Source: Clavaria fumosa | Taxonomy: Eukaryota > Basidiomycota > Agaricomycetes > Agaricales > Clavariaceae | Assembly: GCA_951802425.1 (NCBI GenBank) | Contig: OX637805.1 | Span: 310,001-374,000 of the forward strand | Direction of reading: 5' to 3' | Length of the DNA stretch: 64,000 nt | Shown: piece by piece, positions 24,189-33,815 of the stretch | Position numbering within the stretch: the stretch's first letter is position 1 | Layout: each line of letters opens with the position of its first letter | Made by a program: the position numbers and the translations under genes | The notes under the pieces: model-generated | What the model was told of the DNA's origin: nothing | Database searches by the model: none | Seen by the model: the letters and a program-made list of their open reading frames with translations, nothing else

Positions 24189-25060
24189 AGATTTCATATG
24201 CCCTGACCATAACTACTGGATAACTCCAGAAATTTTGAAGCCTTGGACAGAGTCACATTGAGAAGATCACCTACAAATCTCATAATCTGAAGAGTTCTGT
24301 ATCATGTAATGCAGGGAAGGCTTCAGAACTCAGAAGAGCTGGGGATTCACATGAGGCCATCAGCAAAACAGATTGGACAGGGGATAGGCCCACTGTAGGC
24401 CCCAAGCTGGGTGAAAATCACCATGAAAATCACCCTGAAATGTGGTGAATGGCAATGGTTTCCCAAGTGAAAATCACCAGGACTAGTTGATAATCAGGCC
24501 TTCATTGGGTAGATGAATGGGTGATTTTGCGTGATTTTCACCACATATATGACTGAATTCACCTGCTGTTCTCTGGGTGAATAATACTACAATACAAGTG
24601 TATTTTAAACTGATCTATAATAGGTGAATTTCACTCTATCACAAGTGCCTTTTAATAGGTGAATTTCATGTTAGTTTTTGGGTCATCTTAGCCATAATCT
24701 TAGGTGTTTTTCACAATCTTTCACCTCAAGAAATTGCACAAAATTAATTTGTTGATGATATCTTGAAACTGTACTGGTTGATAATCAGGCAAATGAAATG
24801 GGTTATTTTTGGCACATATATGACCAAATTCACCTGTTGCTCTCCAGGTGAATGTCACTGCTACCAAGCACATTTTAACTTGACATTTAGGTGGCTTCTA
24901 CATTCTTTCAGTGATTTTTAACTATATCTCCAAGTATTTTTTTAGCCTGTAAATTATGCACTCAGTGGGAGTTGAACCAAGTGCTCATGGAATTGGACTC
25001 AACCCATAACTGCTGTGTTACCCATTACACTACAGTCCCCATCTAGACAATAAGATTTTG
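24189..25060. repeat. AT-rich DNA with diverged direct repeats and GTGATTTTCAC motifs
   Basis: No coding signal. Two diverged direct repeats share GTTGATAATCAGGC, an ACATATATGAC block and AATTCACCTG; they start near 24486 and 24776. Many copies of GGTGAAAATCACC-like half palindromes occur between 24410 and 24550. Likely remains of one or more unidentified repeats. Confidence 0.5.
24965..25040 (-). repeat. tRNA-like segment with A- and B-box matches (candidate SINE head)
   Basis: Read on the minus strand, GGGGACTGTAGTGTAATGGG carries an A-box-like block and, about 45 nt later, GGTTCAACTCC is an exact RNA polymerase III B-box match (24968-24978). The length, about 76 nt, is that of a tRNA. However, the two acceptor arms do not pair and the T-stem is poor, so it is not a functional tRNA gene. 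A tRNA-derived SINE head or a tRNA pseudogene fits best. Confidence 0.45.
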
Positions 25061-25066
25061 TGGCTT

Positions 25067-25845
25067 AATGTCACTCAAATTGAGAGGTGTCTCACTCAAT
25101 ATCCTCCAGTTTAATATCACTTAGATTGAGGGGTGTATTGTATCACTCAAAGTCCTCTAGTTTAATCACTCAAATTGAGGGGTGTATTATATCACTCAAG
25201 TTTAATATCACTCAAATTAATGGGGTGTATTATATCACTCAATATTCTTCAGTTGAATATCACTCAAATTAATGGTGTGTATTGTATCACTCATATCCTT
25301 CAGTTTAATATCACCCAAATCAATGGGGCATATTGTATCACTCAATATCCTTCAGTTTAATATCACCCAAATCAAGGGGGTGTTTTGTATCACTCAATAT
25401 CCTCCAGCTTAATATCACCCAAATCAAGGGGGTGTATTGTATCACTCAATATCTTCCAGTCTAATATCACTCAAATTGAGAGGCATTTTGTATCACTCAA
25501 TATCCTCCAGTCTAATATCACCCAAATCAAGGGGGTGTTTTGTATCACTCAGCTTCATATCACCCAAATCAAAGGGGTGTTTTCTATCACTCAATATCCC
25601 CCAGCTTAATATCACTCAAATTGAGAGGTGTTTTGTATCACTCAATATCCTTCAGTTTAATCACTCAAATTGAGAGGTGTATTATATCACTCAATAACCT
25701 CCAGTTTAATATCACTCAAATTGAGAGGTGTATTATATCACTCAATATCCTCCAGCTTAATATCACTCAATATTCTCCAGTTTAATATCACTTGAATTGA
25801 TGGGTGTGTTGTATCACTCAATACCCTCCAGCTCAATATCCCTTA
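25067..25845. repeat. Minisatellite, ~52-bp unit, about 15 copies
   Basis: Imperfect tandem units of 51-53 bp carrying TATCACTCAATATCCTCCAG and a CAAATTGAGAGGTGT-like block. Successive landmarks lie at 25387, 25439, 25490 and 25542. Some units lost internal pieces (for example near 25190 and 25550). Open frames through the array are by-products of the repeat. Confidence 0.88.
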
Positions 25846-26070
25846 ATTCCAAAATCACTCATCCCCTGTTTTTTGGGTGAAAGTCATAAATCATCTGACC
25901 AGACGGTGATATCAACCTGCTATTGGGTCCATAGTGAGGTATGTACTGGTATATACTTCTCTATACTACCTATAGGTATGAAGGACCAAACTGGACAAAA
26001 TTCATATCTTTGGTAAATTATGCTTCCAGACATGCATGCACACATGTGTGCATGTATGGACATGCATGGA

Positions 26071-26190
26071 CATGTATGTACACACATGTCCATCTGTGTA
26101 CATGTATGTACACTCATGTCCATCTGTGTACATGTATGTACACACATGTCCATCTGTGTACATGTATGTACACACATGTCCATCTGTGTA
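26071..26190 (+). repeat. 30-bp tandem array, four units
   Basis: Four near-identical units each starting CATGTATGTACAC and ending CCATCTGTGTA; only one mismatch (CACTC in unit 2). The right repeat copy has a single such unit, so copy number differs between the two. Confidence 0.9.
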
Positions 26191-26288
26191 CATGTGTGCC
26201 CATTCATTTACATGCATGGGCATGAGCATCCATGAATGTGCATATGTGTCCATGCATGGGCACATGTGTCAATATTGGCCCTGTGTGT

Positions 26289-26650
26289 GCAAATGTATGT
26301 GCAAGCTGATGCTGATTTGTGCAGAATTATGCTATTATATGTGCAAGCCTATGCAAATTTGTGCAGAATTATGCTAATATATGTGCAAGCTTATGCTGAT
26401 TTGTGCAGAATTATGCTGATGTATGTGCAAGCCTATGCAAATTTGTGCAGAATTATGCTATTATATGTGCAAGCCTATGCAAATTTGTGCAGAATTATGC
26501 TAATGTATGTGCAAGCTTATGCATATTTGTGCAAGCTTATGCTAATATATGTGCAAGCATATGCAAATTTGTGCAGAATTATGCTAATATACATGCAAGC
26601 TTATGCCAATTTGTGCAGGATTATGTGTGCAAGCTTATGCCAATTTGTTG
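26289..26650 (+). repeat. 42-bp tandem array, about eight to nine units
   Basis: Units with GTGCAAGCYTATGC, RATTTGTGCAGAATTATGC. Landmarks at 26343, 26385 and 26427 give a 42-bp period. The period is a multiple of three, so an open frame of 157 codons (26236-26709) runs through with a 14-residue repeat. I do not claim it is translated. Confidence 0.85.
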
Positions 26651-26660
26651 TCAAGAGTAG

Positions 26661-27307
26661 GTCAATTAAACCAGTTAATAATGTATACAATGGCAAGGAG
26701 GGGGCATAGCAGTAATTCCAACAATGGGCAGGAATCCTGCATGTTGGTCATGTTGCCAATGAGTGGCAGGGATGCAACTGGATGAGGTAGGGGATGGTCA
26801 GGGTAGCATGACAGAGAGGTTTGACCCAGACACTGCACAAGAGGGTGGCTGCTGTGTGATACTGAGCCAAGTACTTAGGTGGCTCTTGACAGTGATCCTT
26901 ATGCATATGTGGGTAATTGAGTTTATGTTATATAGTATGTTGTAGTATTTACTACTTCAAGGATTATATACTGAAGAATTATCAGAAGTGGAATAGTACC
27001 AAAGAAGATCTACAAAGAAGAAAATGCAAGACAAATAATAAGGAAATTGCCCAGAGACATGTTTCAGCCACCATATCCATACCCTAAAACCTAACATCAT
27101 TGAGGCAGATGCACTAACTTGTCTAGAGACCACCCTGCAAATCCTAAAGCAACTCCTGAACAATGCCTGAGCAACAGCAAGGCAAGCAGCAATTGTCAGA
27201 ATTATGGATTGCACTTGGAATTGCCATTTGTTGGTCAGACATAATTGCCAAGTGTCAGAATTCAACTATTGTCAGGATCACTTATGTAAGTGGTCATGGA
27301 ATGGTTA
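26661..27307. other. AT-rich DNA without recognised features
   Basis: Between the left dispersed repeat and the gypsy gag fragment. Only short frames; no motif recognised. Confidence 0.4.
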
Positions 27308-27979
27308 CTAAAGAGTTGTGGGAAGATCATGGATTAGTCTTGGTTGGTTCCAGGCAGGGCAGGGGCTGGGCGGTGCCTGCATTTCTCTCTGTACTGCCAT
27401 GTGCAATTGGTGCTGCCTGTCCAGGCATATGGCAAGCATGCGGAAGGCTTGGTAGTCCGCAGGCTGGTCTGTGCATGTGAGGATCTTCTCCATGAGCTTT
27501 GGGTAGACTCCCCTCATTAGCAAGGCATGTATCACATTCCAATGGGTATCTTCCTCATACCCTGCTCGGTTCATGAGTGTTTCAAGCCTTTGGAAAAATT
27601 GTGCCACATCCATCTGTACCTGCTTGAAGTTGTTACGTTCCTGCATGGCCAAGGCTTGGTCCTCAATGGGAGAGAAGGCCTCTCTCATTCGAGCTTCGAA
27701 CATGGCCCAAATTACAAGCTCACCTCCTTCTTCTAGTAGCACATTCACAGCTTGATTTGCCCATTCTGCAGCATATCCTTCTGTCATGTGGCTTAAGCAG
27801 AAGACTACCTTGTGGAAGTCCATCAGGTACTTGGCCTTGTTTACTTGGAATTCCAGACGCAGGCTTCTCAAAAAGGTCTGGAACTCCTCCCTCTTTCCAG
27901 AGTATGTGGCAATCTTTAGGGAGAACGTGGCAGGGGCGAGGGGTGGTGCTGGTTCCGGTGCAGGTGCGGTGTCTGCCAT
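27308..27979 (-). pseudogene. Ty3/gypsy gag fragment (element A family)
   Basis: A 223-codon frame starting MADTAPAPEPAPPLAP, then the retrotransposon Gag core: YSGKREEFQTFLRSLRLEF, YAAEWANQAV, FEARMREAFSPIEDQA, FFQRLETLMNRAGY. The frame closes before any CCHC zinc knuckle, so its 3' part is missing. It sits to the left of the LTR and of the pol genes, which is the wrong side for a single minus-strand element. It is therefore the 5' end of a second copy joined through a shared LTR. Confidence 0.75.
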
Positions 27980-28151
27980 GTCTTAGTCGGGTTGTAGGTA
28001 GATTCGAGGGGGTTCTGTGAAAATGTCGATATGTAGCCTATCTTCTAGGCTGAGAAAGGTGAGGTTGGTTTGGGCATGCACAGAGCAGTGTGGCACTTCT
28101 GGTACTGGGTCTGTCTGAACCCCAACAGAGTAATGGGTAAGTTCTTCAAGA

Positions 28152-29730
28152 TGTCAGGACCCATCCATTTTTCCCTTGCCCAAACCGACTTTACCAGCAC
28201 CTACAAGCCTCCCGACATCCCTCTACAACATCGCGAACTCCTCTACACACTTCCGGAACCCGCTATCCCCTTCCGAAAGCCTCCCTGACCTCTACCGCGT
28301 TCACACAACACTCGCGACTGTCATACTATACCTGCGTCACCTCCCGCCACCTTACCCTACGTGTGTCTACCACCCGAACCTGCCAAATCGAGGCGCGACA
28401 CGCAGTTATGCAATCTTTATCAGCCGGCACGTGACTTGCTGCACGGCACCACTGACGTCACTAGCGTTACCTGCGTTACCAGTGTTATCCACGTGACTTC
28501 CCGCCCAAGCATCACTTGCGTCACTACTACCATTCACGTGACCACACGCATGGACCTCGTGACCTTAATGATGAAACACACCGCTGATGGCCAGTTGAGC
28601 ACTACTTCGAATTATGCTCCCTTTCTTCTCCCCAGTCATCTATAACTATGATAATTATGACCAAAGCATCTCTTCGTGATTATAGTTACCCATATGATTA
28701 TTTAACTAAGTCGTGACCATGACCGGTCAAGTTTGCGACCTTACTTATGTTTCCCTTACCCCTCACGACCTTAGTAGAACATGTCCATAGTCACTTTATG
28801 ATTGACCATACCCCGTACTACTATAGTTCTGTCGCTTGGCGACCTCTGTACTTTTCCTTTTCCATTATACTCTCTGTACATACGTATATAAAGCCTCGCA
28901 TGTACTTACAGGAGGGCAGACTTGATATTGACACACTTTGGTTTAAGCTTGAGGCCACGATGCCCTTTGAGCTTGGAATCATCGTGATTGATAGGTCTTG
29001 TCTCTCTTGGTGACCTCAAGATCGTCAAGACACTTCTACTCTATTCTAACTTGTCCTCTGCGCTCGTATAAATTCGCGTGCTTAAGTATTCTCTCTTATC
29101 CGTCTTGATACTGATTCCTTCGAACCCATAGGTTCTCTCGTCAGTTGATAAAGTCATTGCATTCACTGATACACTTTTCGACATCGTCGCGACCACCTGC
29201 AACTCTCTTAACATTGTCTATTTCTTTCTCCTCATCTATTTCTTCCTTTACGTTTCGTCGGTCGACTTCGCGACCCTCTCAACGTTATCTATTTCTCTCA
29301 ACTTGTCCTTTTCCCTCTTTATACTTCATCTACCAGCTTCGCGACCTTCTCAACGACGTCTCCCTCCTCTTTACTTGTTTCTCTTCATTCTCACATTCTC
29401 TTAAACATCCTCGCGACCTTCCAGGACTGAGCATTATTATCAGACTGGGTCTCACACAACTCAAGCATAAGGTCATGATGACAATACTAAGATAAGGGGA
29501 AAAGGGTACAAGAATGGAAAAGATGTAGTATATATAGCAAACGCTTCAGCATTTGCCGGCGTTCCCACCCTCGGACCTCTCAGATCACGTGATGCGCCCA
29601 GGCCCAGGTCATGTGATCTTACAATTATGTAATCTAACCACAGCCACAGGTCATGTGACCTTCCAACAACCCTCCCCAGTTCCTCCACAACTGCACTTTG
29701 GGATGGCTTACATAAGTGATCCTAACATCA
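28152..29730 (-). repeat. Candidate LTR of gypsy element A (about 1.58 kb)
   Basis: On the minus strand, the pol stop codon TAA merges into a purine tract GAGGGGGG, followed at once by TGATGTTAGG, the usual polypurine tract/LTR start. The other end is placed at CCTGACA, from which a ~170-nt leader runs to the gag ATG. The stretch has no coding signal, contains several CACGTGAC and CATGTGA motifs, and repeated TCGCGACCTTCTCAACG-like blocks near 29180-29420. Only one copy is present in the window, so the boundaries are inferred from motifs. Confidence 0.5.
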
Positions 29731-29738
29731 CCCCCCTC

Positions 29739-32700
29739 TTAAGGCTGGGCGTCCCAACCAGCTAGCTTGGCCTTGTCGGGGTGGGAGAGGAAGAAGTCCT
29801 GGAGAAGCAACGTTACGTTAGTGAGGTTCCTACGGGGCTCCCAAGTGTTTTCCTCCACTGGATATCCCAACCACTTCACCAAGTACTTCACCCCACATCC
29901 CACCTTCTTAACATCAAGGATCACCTCCACATCATACTCCAGGTGGTCGTCATCAATCATAGGGGGTGGAGGGGGAGGCAGGTTCTGAGAAGGGAAGGAG
30001 GGGGGGTGGTATGGTGTCAACAGCAACTCATTGAAGACCCGATGGATGCGCCAGGCCCGAGGGAGCTTGAGGCAATACCCAGCAGGTCCCACCTTCTCCT
30101 CAACTGCAAAGGGGCCTGCTCTCTTGTTGTCAAGCTTTTTACAGGGCCAGTCCATCTTCAAGTTTCTAGTATCCAGCCAGACCAGATCTCCCTCAGAGTA
30201 CTCCCGACTTGGGCGTTTCCCCTTATCATAGCTCTTCTTCATCGCTGCCACCGCTTTCTCCATTGCCTCCTTGGCTGCTCTTCGGGACTCCGTGAGCTTA
30301 GCCATCCACTCGTCCGCCGCCGGGTTCACCTCAGAAGGTGGCCGGAGCCCCCCATTCCATGGGTGTCGTCCATAATTGAGGAAGAAAGGTGTCTGTCCTG
30401 TTGCTGAGTGCTCACGATTATTAAGAGCAAACTCCACAGTGGACAACCATTCAGCCCAGTCATCCTGGAGATGGTCCATGTAAGCCCGGAGATAGATCTC
30501 CATCTCCTGGTTCGCCCGTTCTGTCTGTCCATCAGTCTGTGGATGAAAGGCAGTACTTGGATTTGCCTTTACCTGGATCATGGAGTAGAACTCCTTCATG
30601 AAGCGGGACACAAACTGGGACCCCCGGTCACTCACAACCTTGTGAGGGACTCCATGGTCACGAAACACTCGATCCCGGAGGAGACACGCCACTCCAAGTC
30701 CTGTGAGGTCAAGCCCAATCGCTTCGAGCAGTGTCCATTTCATGAATTTGTCAACAATAACAAGGATGGCGTTATGTCCATGGGAGAGGGGGAGGGGACC
30801 GACTATGTCCCATGAGATCACTGACCAGGGACCATCAGGCACCAGATGGGGGTGCAGTGGGGCAGCACGCTTGGTACGGTTGGGCTTTGTCCGCTGGCAT
30901 GTCTCACACCCCTGGGCATACCGATCCGCATCTTTTACCATGTCTGGCCACCAATAACCCTTCACTAGTGCTGCTCTCAACTTCCGGGGCCCAGGGTGTC
31001 CAGCAGCGGGGAGGTCATGCTCAAACTCAAGAACGGCCTCATGAGCTCCTAGGGGGACCCAAGTGACTATCCCCTTTCGCCAGAGTCCAGCACGATCTTG
31101 TGTCCACTCATCATCAAGCTCCTCTGGCTTCTGTATGTGTACCGCGCTATTTTTCTGGAGTAGCGTCTCCATTTCCGATGTGAATGACACACGGACTTCC
31201 GTTTCTGGGAAAACCTGCACCGGTGCATCCTCCTCCACCATCTCTCCATAGTCCGGTCTCTGGGAGAGTGCATCTGCCTTTGTATTTGACTTGCCAGTGC
31301 AATACTTTATCTCAAAGTCAAAGCACTGGAGCTCTCCAACCCAACGAACCTGCCTCGGCTTCAACTTCTGAGGCTTCCGGAAGTACTGGAGGTTTGCATG
31401 GTCCGTCCAGATCTCGATTGTCTCCTCTGCTCCAATGAGGTATGCTTGCCACTCACGAAGTGCCCGAATCACAGCCAAGAACTCCTTGTTGTACACATTG
31501 TAGTTCTTCTCAGCTGCAGTGAGGGCCTTGGAGATATAGTCAACAACTCTCCAGGTTCCATCCGTCTGCTGCTGCGAGAGCACTCCACCAGTTGCCAGGT
31601 TGCTTGCATCTGTCTCTACCTTCCATCTCCCTTTGTCCTGAGGCAGAGCCAAGACTGGGGCTGATATGAGTGCCTGGCGGAGATCTCGGAAGGCTGCTTC
31701 CTCCTCCTCCTCCCATTTCCATGGAACATTCCCAGTCAGCCAGAAGAGTGGCTTTGCCCAGGCAGAAAGATTTGGGATGTGCTGGCAGAGGTAGTTCAGC
31801 ATCCCATTGAACCTCTGGACATCCTTCACATTCTTAGGACATGGCCAATCTCGGACTGCCGCACCCTTGGCCGGATCATGCTCTAGTCTGTTGTGGGAGA
31901 TCTTCATCCCCAGGAAGATGATCTCACTCTTCTCAAACTTGCATTTACTGAGTTTGAGACACAACCCATTCTCTCCCCATTCTCTCCAAACTTCCTCAAG
32001 ACCCGGTCCATCCAGTACTGGTGTGTAGCCAAGTCCTCTGCAAACACAATGACATCATCCACATAGGCCCTCACATGTCCTCCTGCAATCTCCTCCCTCA
32101 ACACATGATTCATGAAGCATTGGAAAGTAGCAGGGGCATTCTGCAGTCCAAACCACATGACAGCTGGTTCGAAGAGTCCACAGGGTGTCAGGAAGGCGCA
32201 GCGGTGCTGGTGCTCAGGCCAGACCTGCATAGATGGGAAACCTCCCTTTGCATCAATCTTAGAGTAGATCGATGCTCCTTTAAGCACATCCACTGTGTCT
32301 CGGATGCGGGGGAGGGGGTACTTGTCCTTGATCAGGTGTGCATTCAGCCTCGAGTAGTTGATGATCGGCCGCAGCTTGTCCTTCTCATGTTTGAAGAAGA
32401 AGGGGCTGGCATATGGGGATTTCGAGGGCCGGATTCGTCCAGAAGCAAGCTGCTCATCCACCCAATGGTTCATCTCCACCATCTCCTGCCATGTCAAAGA
32501 ATACAGCTTGGAAGAAAGGTGCTCAGGGTCCTTTTTGAACTCGATCTTAATATCGAAGTCTGGTCGGGAGCAGGGAAGTTCATCCCACTTCGCTTCACTA
32601 AACACCAAAGGGTAGCGGCTGGGCCAATCGGGGGTAGGGCCAGAGTTGGGAAAACGGGTGTCCAGAATATTCGTGGATGCGAGGGTACTCGTTTTCAGGG

Positions 32701-33180
32701 GTGCAGGGGCTCGAGGGGATGGGGAACACTGTGGGGGGCAGCGGGTAAGGCTCAGCTCTGCCTTCTGCCAGTCGATATCCGGGTTATGCCGCTTGAGCCA
32801 GTCATGCCCAAGGATGACCTTGTGGGACTGGGTCTTTCCCAGCAGAAAGTGGATCCACTCCTGGTGGTCACCAACTCTCACCAGCACCTCTATCCCATAC
32901 CGGACCTTTCCATTCCTGTTCTGCATCCCATCCACATTATACATGGTGATTGGGTTCAGCAGGAGAGATGGCTCCAGTCCCACTCCTTTCGCCCACTCCA
33001 AATCCATGAAGCAGTGGTCCCTTTGCCAGTGCTGAAAGCCTCCAAGTGCACCTGGATGGCTAGCTCTCGTGGCACATGTTTCTGCACTTCTGGCCACACT
33101 CTGGCTAGGTGCTCTGCCAGTCTCACTTCCTCCTTCACCTCAGCCCCAATTCGGGTATGTCTCTGCTGCAAGATAGTATA
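29739..33180 (-). pseudogene. Gypsy element A pro-pol with chromodomain, frameshifted
   Basis: Minus strand. Around 33000-33100 a degenerate protease region (VHLEAF... FMDLEWAKGVG) changes frame. The RT follows: RIRPSKSPYASPFFF, KLRPIINYSRLNAH, IYSKIDAKGGF and YVDDVIVFAED. The frame then breaks at a tandem 11-bp duplication (31966-31987) and resumes with LKLSKCKFEKSEIIFLGMKI. RNase H (VETDASNLATGGVLSQQ, WTDHANLQYFRKP), integrase (WPDMVKDADRYAQGCETCQR, SWDIVGPLP, HPQTDGQTERANQE) and a C-terminal chromodomain (YLVKWLGYPVEENTWEP) run to TAA at 29739. Apart from the two frame changes there are no stops. The 5' gag part is missing on the right, where element B begins at 33229. Confidence 0.9.
31966..31987. 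repeat. 11-bp tandem duplication that frameshifts element A pol
   Basis: CCATTCTCTCC occurs twice in a row. With one copy, the reading frame would pass from KFGENG directly into LCLKLSKCKF, so the duplication accounts for the frameshift. Confidence 0.9.
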
Positions 33181-33228
33181 TCAGGGTATACTTGCAGCAG
33201 GCACAGGGATGGAAAGGGGGCTGGCACA

Positions 33229-33804
33229 TGTAGCCGGGAGTCCTAGGCAGGCTGGCTGAGTAGGAGGACAAGTGGGTGGTATTCGGAATAACAAGTCTGA
33301 GGTTTACATTGTGTCTACTTACCTACTTATACTAAATCAGAGGGGTGGGGTACTGATTACGGTACAAGGAGAAGGGGAAAGGAATGGCAATGGTCGCGCG
33401 TAGCATAGGGGTGAAAGTATCCAGGGAACGGTCACGTGGTTGCGGAGGCGACAAGAAGAGAAGTCGCAGTTGTCGGGAGGATGGATAGCAGGCAGGAGAA
33501 GGGACAAGGGTGCTAAGGGGACGGGACAATGGTAACGGGAGGGAAATACAAGGAGATCACCGGATCTGGACTAGTCTTGATGGTGTCAAGTTGTCAGGTG
33601 TCAAAGAGAGACAGGATGATGGCATCCCGCATTGACGTTCCATCACGAAAATGGGCCGTCTCCTCGGTAGTGGTCATGTGATGGGTAGTCAGGTGGTCGG
33701 GTGCTTACCAGCCACGTGATCGCTGGCTAGTTAGTCGCATGTCCGGGATCCCGGGCGTGTCCCGTGACATAAGCGCGGTGGTCACCTGACTACGCACCGT
33801 AACA
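33229..33804 (-). repeat. Gypsy B 3' LTR (left copy)
   Basis: On the minus strand it starts TGTTACGGTGCG and ends GGCTACA. It contains CACGTG E-boxes and a TATA-like stretch (ACTTATACTAAA on the plus strand). 576 bp. Confidence 0.9.
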
Positions 33805-33815
33805 TAATCCTCTCC

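Larger units (their letters stand above)
25937..26660 (+). repeat. Dispersed repeat, left copy (inverted relative to 40142-41060)
   Basis: Begins AGGTATGTACTG. A single-copy stretch (GAAGGACCAAACTGGACAAA ... TATGCTTCCAGACATG) is followed by a CATG-rich block, the 30-bp array, a unique spacer (GCCCATTCATTTACATGC ... AATATTGGCCCTGTG), and the 42-bp array. The same order occurs in reverse complement at the right copy. No transposase-like frame was seen in it. Confidence 0.85.

Noticed and set aside
24965..25040. Functional tRNA gene
   Set aside because: A- and B-boxes are present but the acceptor stem does not pair and the T-stem has mismatches.
25087..25785. Several 60-80 codon frames such as RGVLYHSISSSLIS repeats
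   Set aside because: They are translations of the 52-bp minisatellite and shift frame between units.
25067..26660. CRISPR-like regular repeats
   Set aside because: Units are contiguous tandem repeats without unique spacers, in a eukaryotic genome; no cas genes.
32021..33259. 412-codon open frame on the plus strand
   Set aside because: It lies antisense to the element A protease and RT, which show clear family motifs. It is an antisense shadow.
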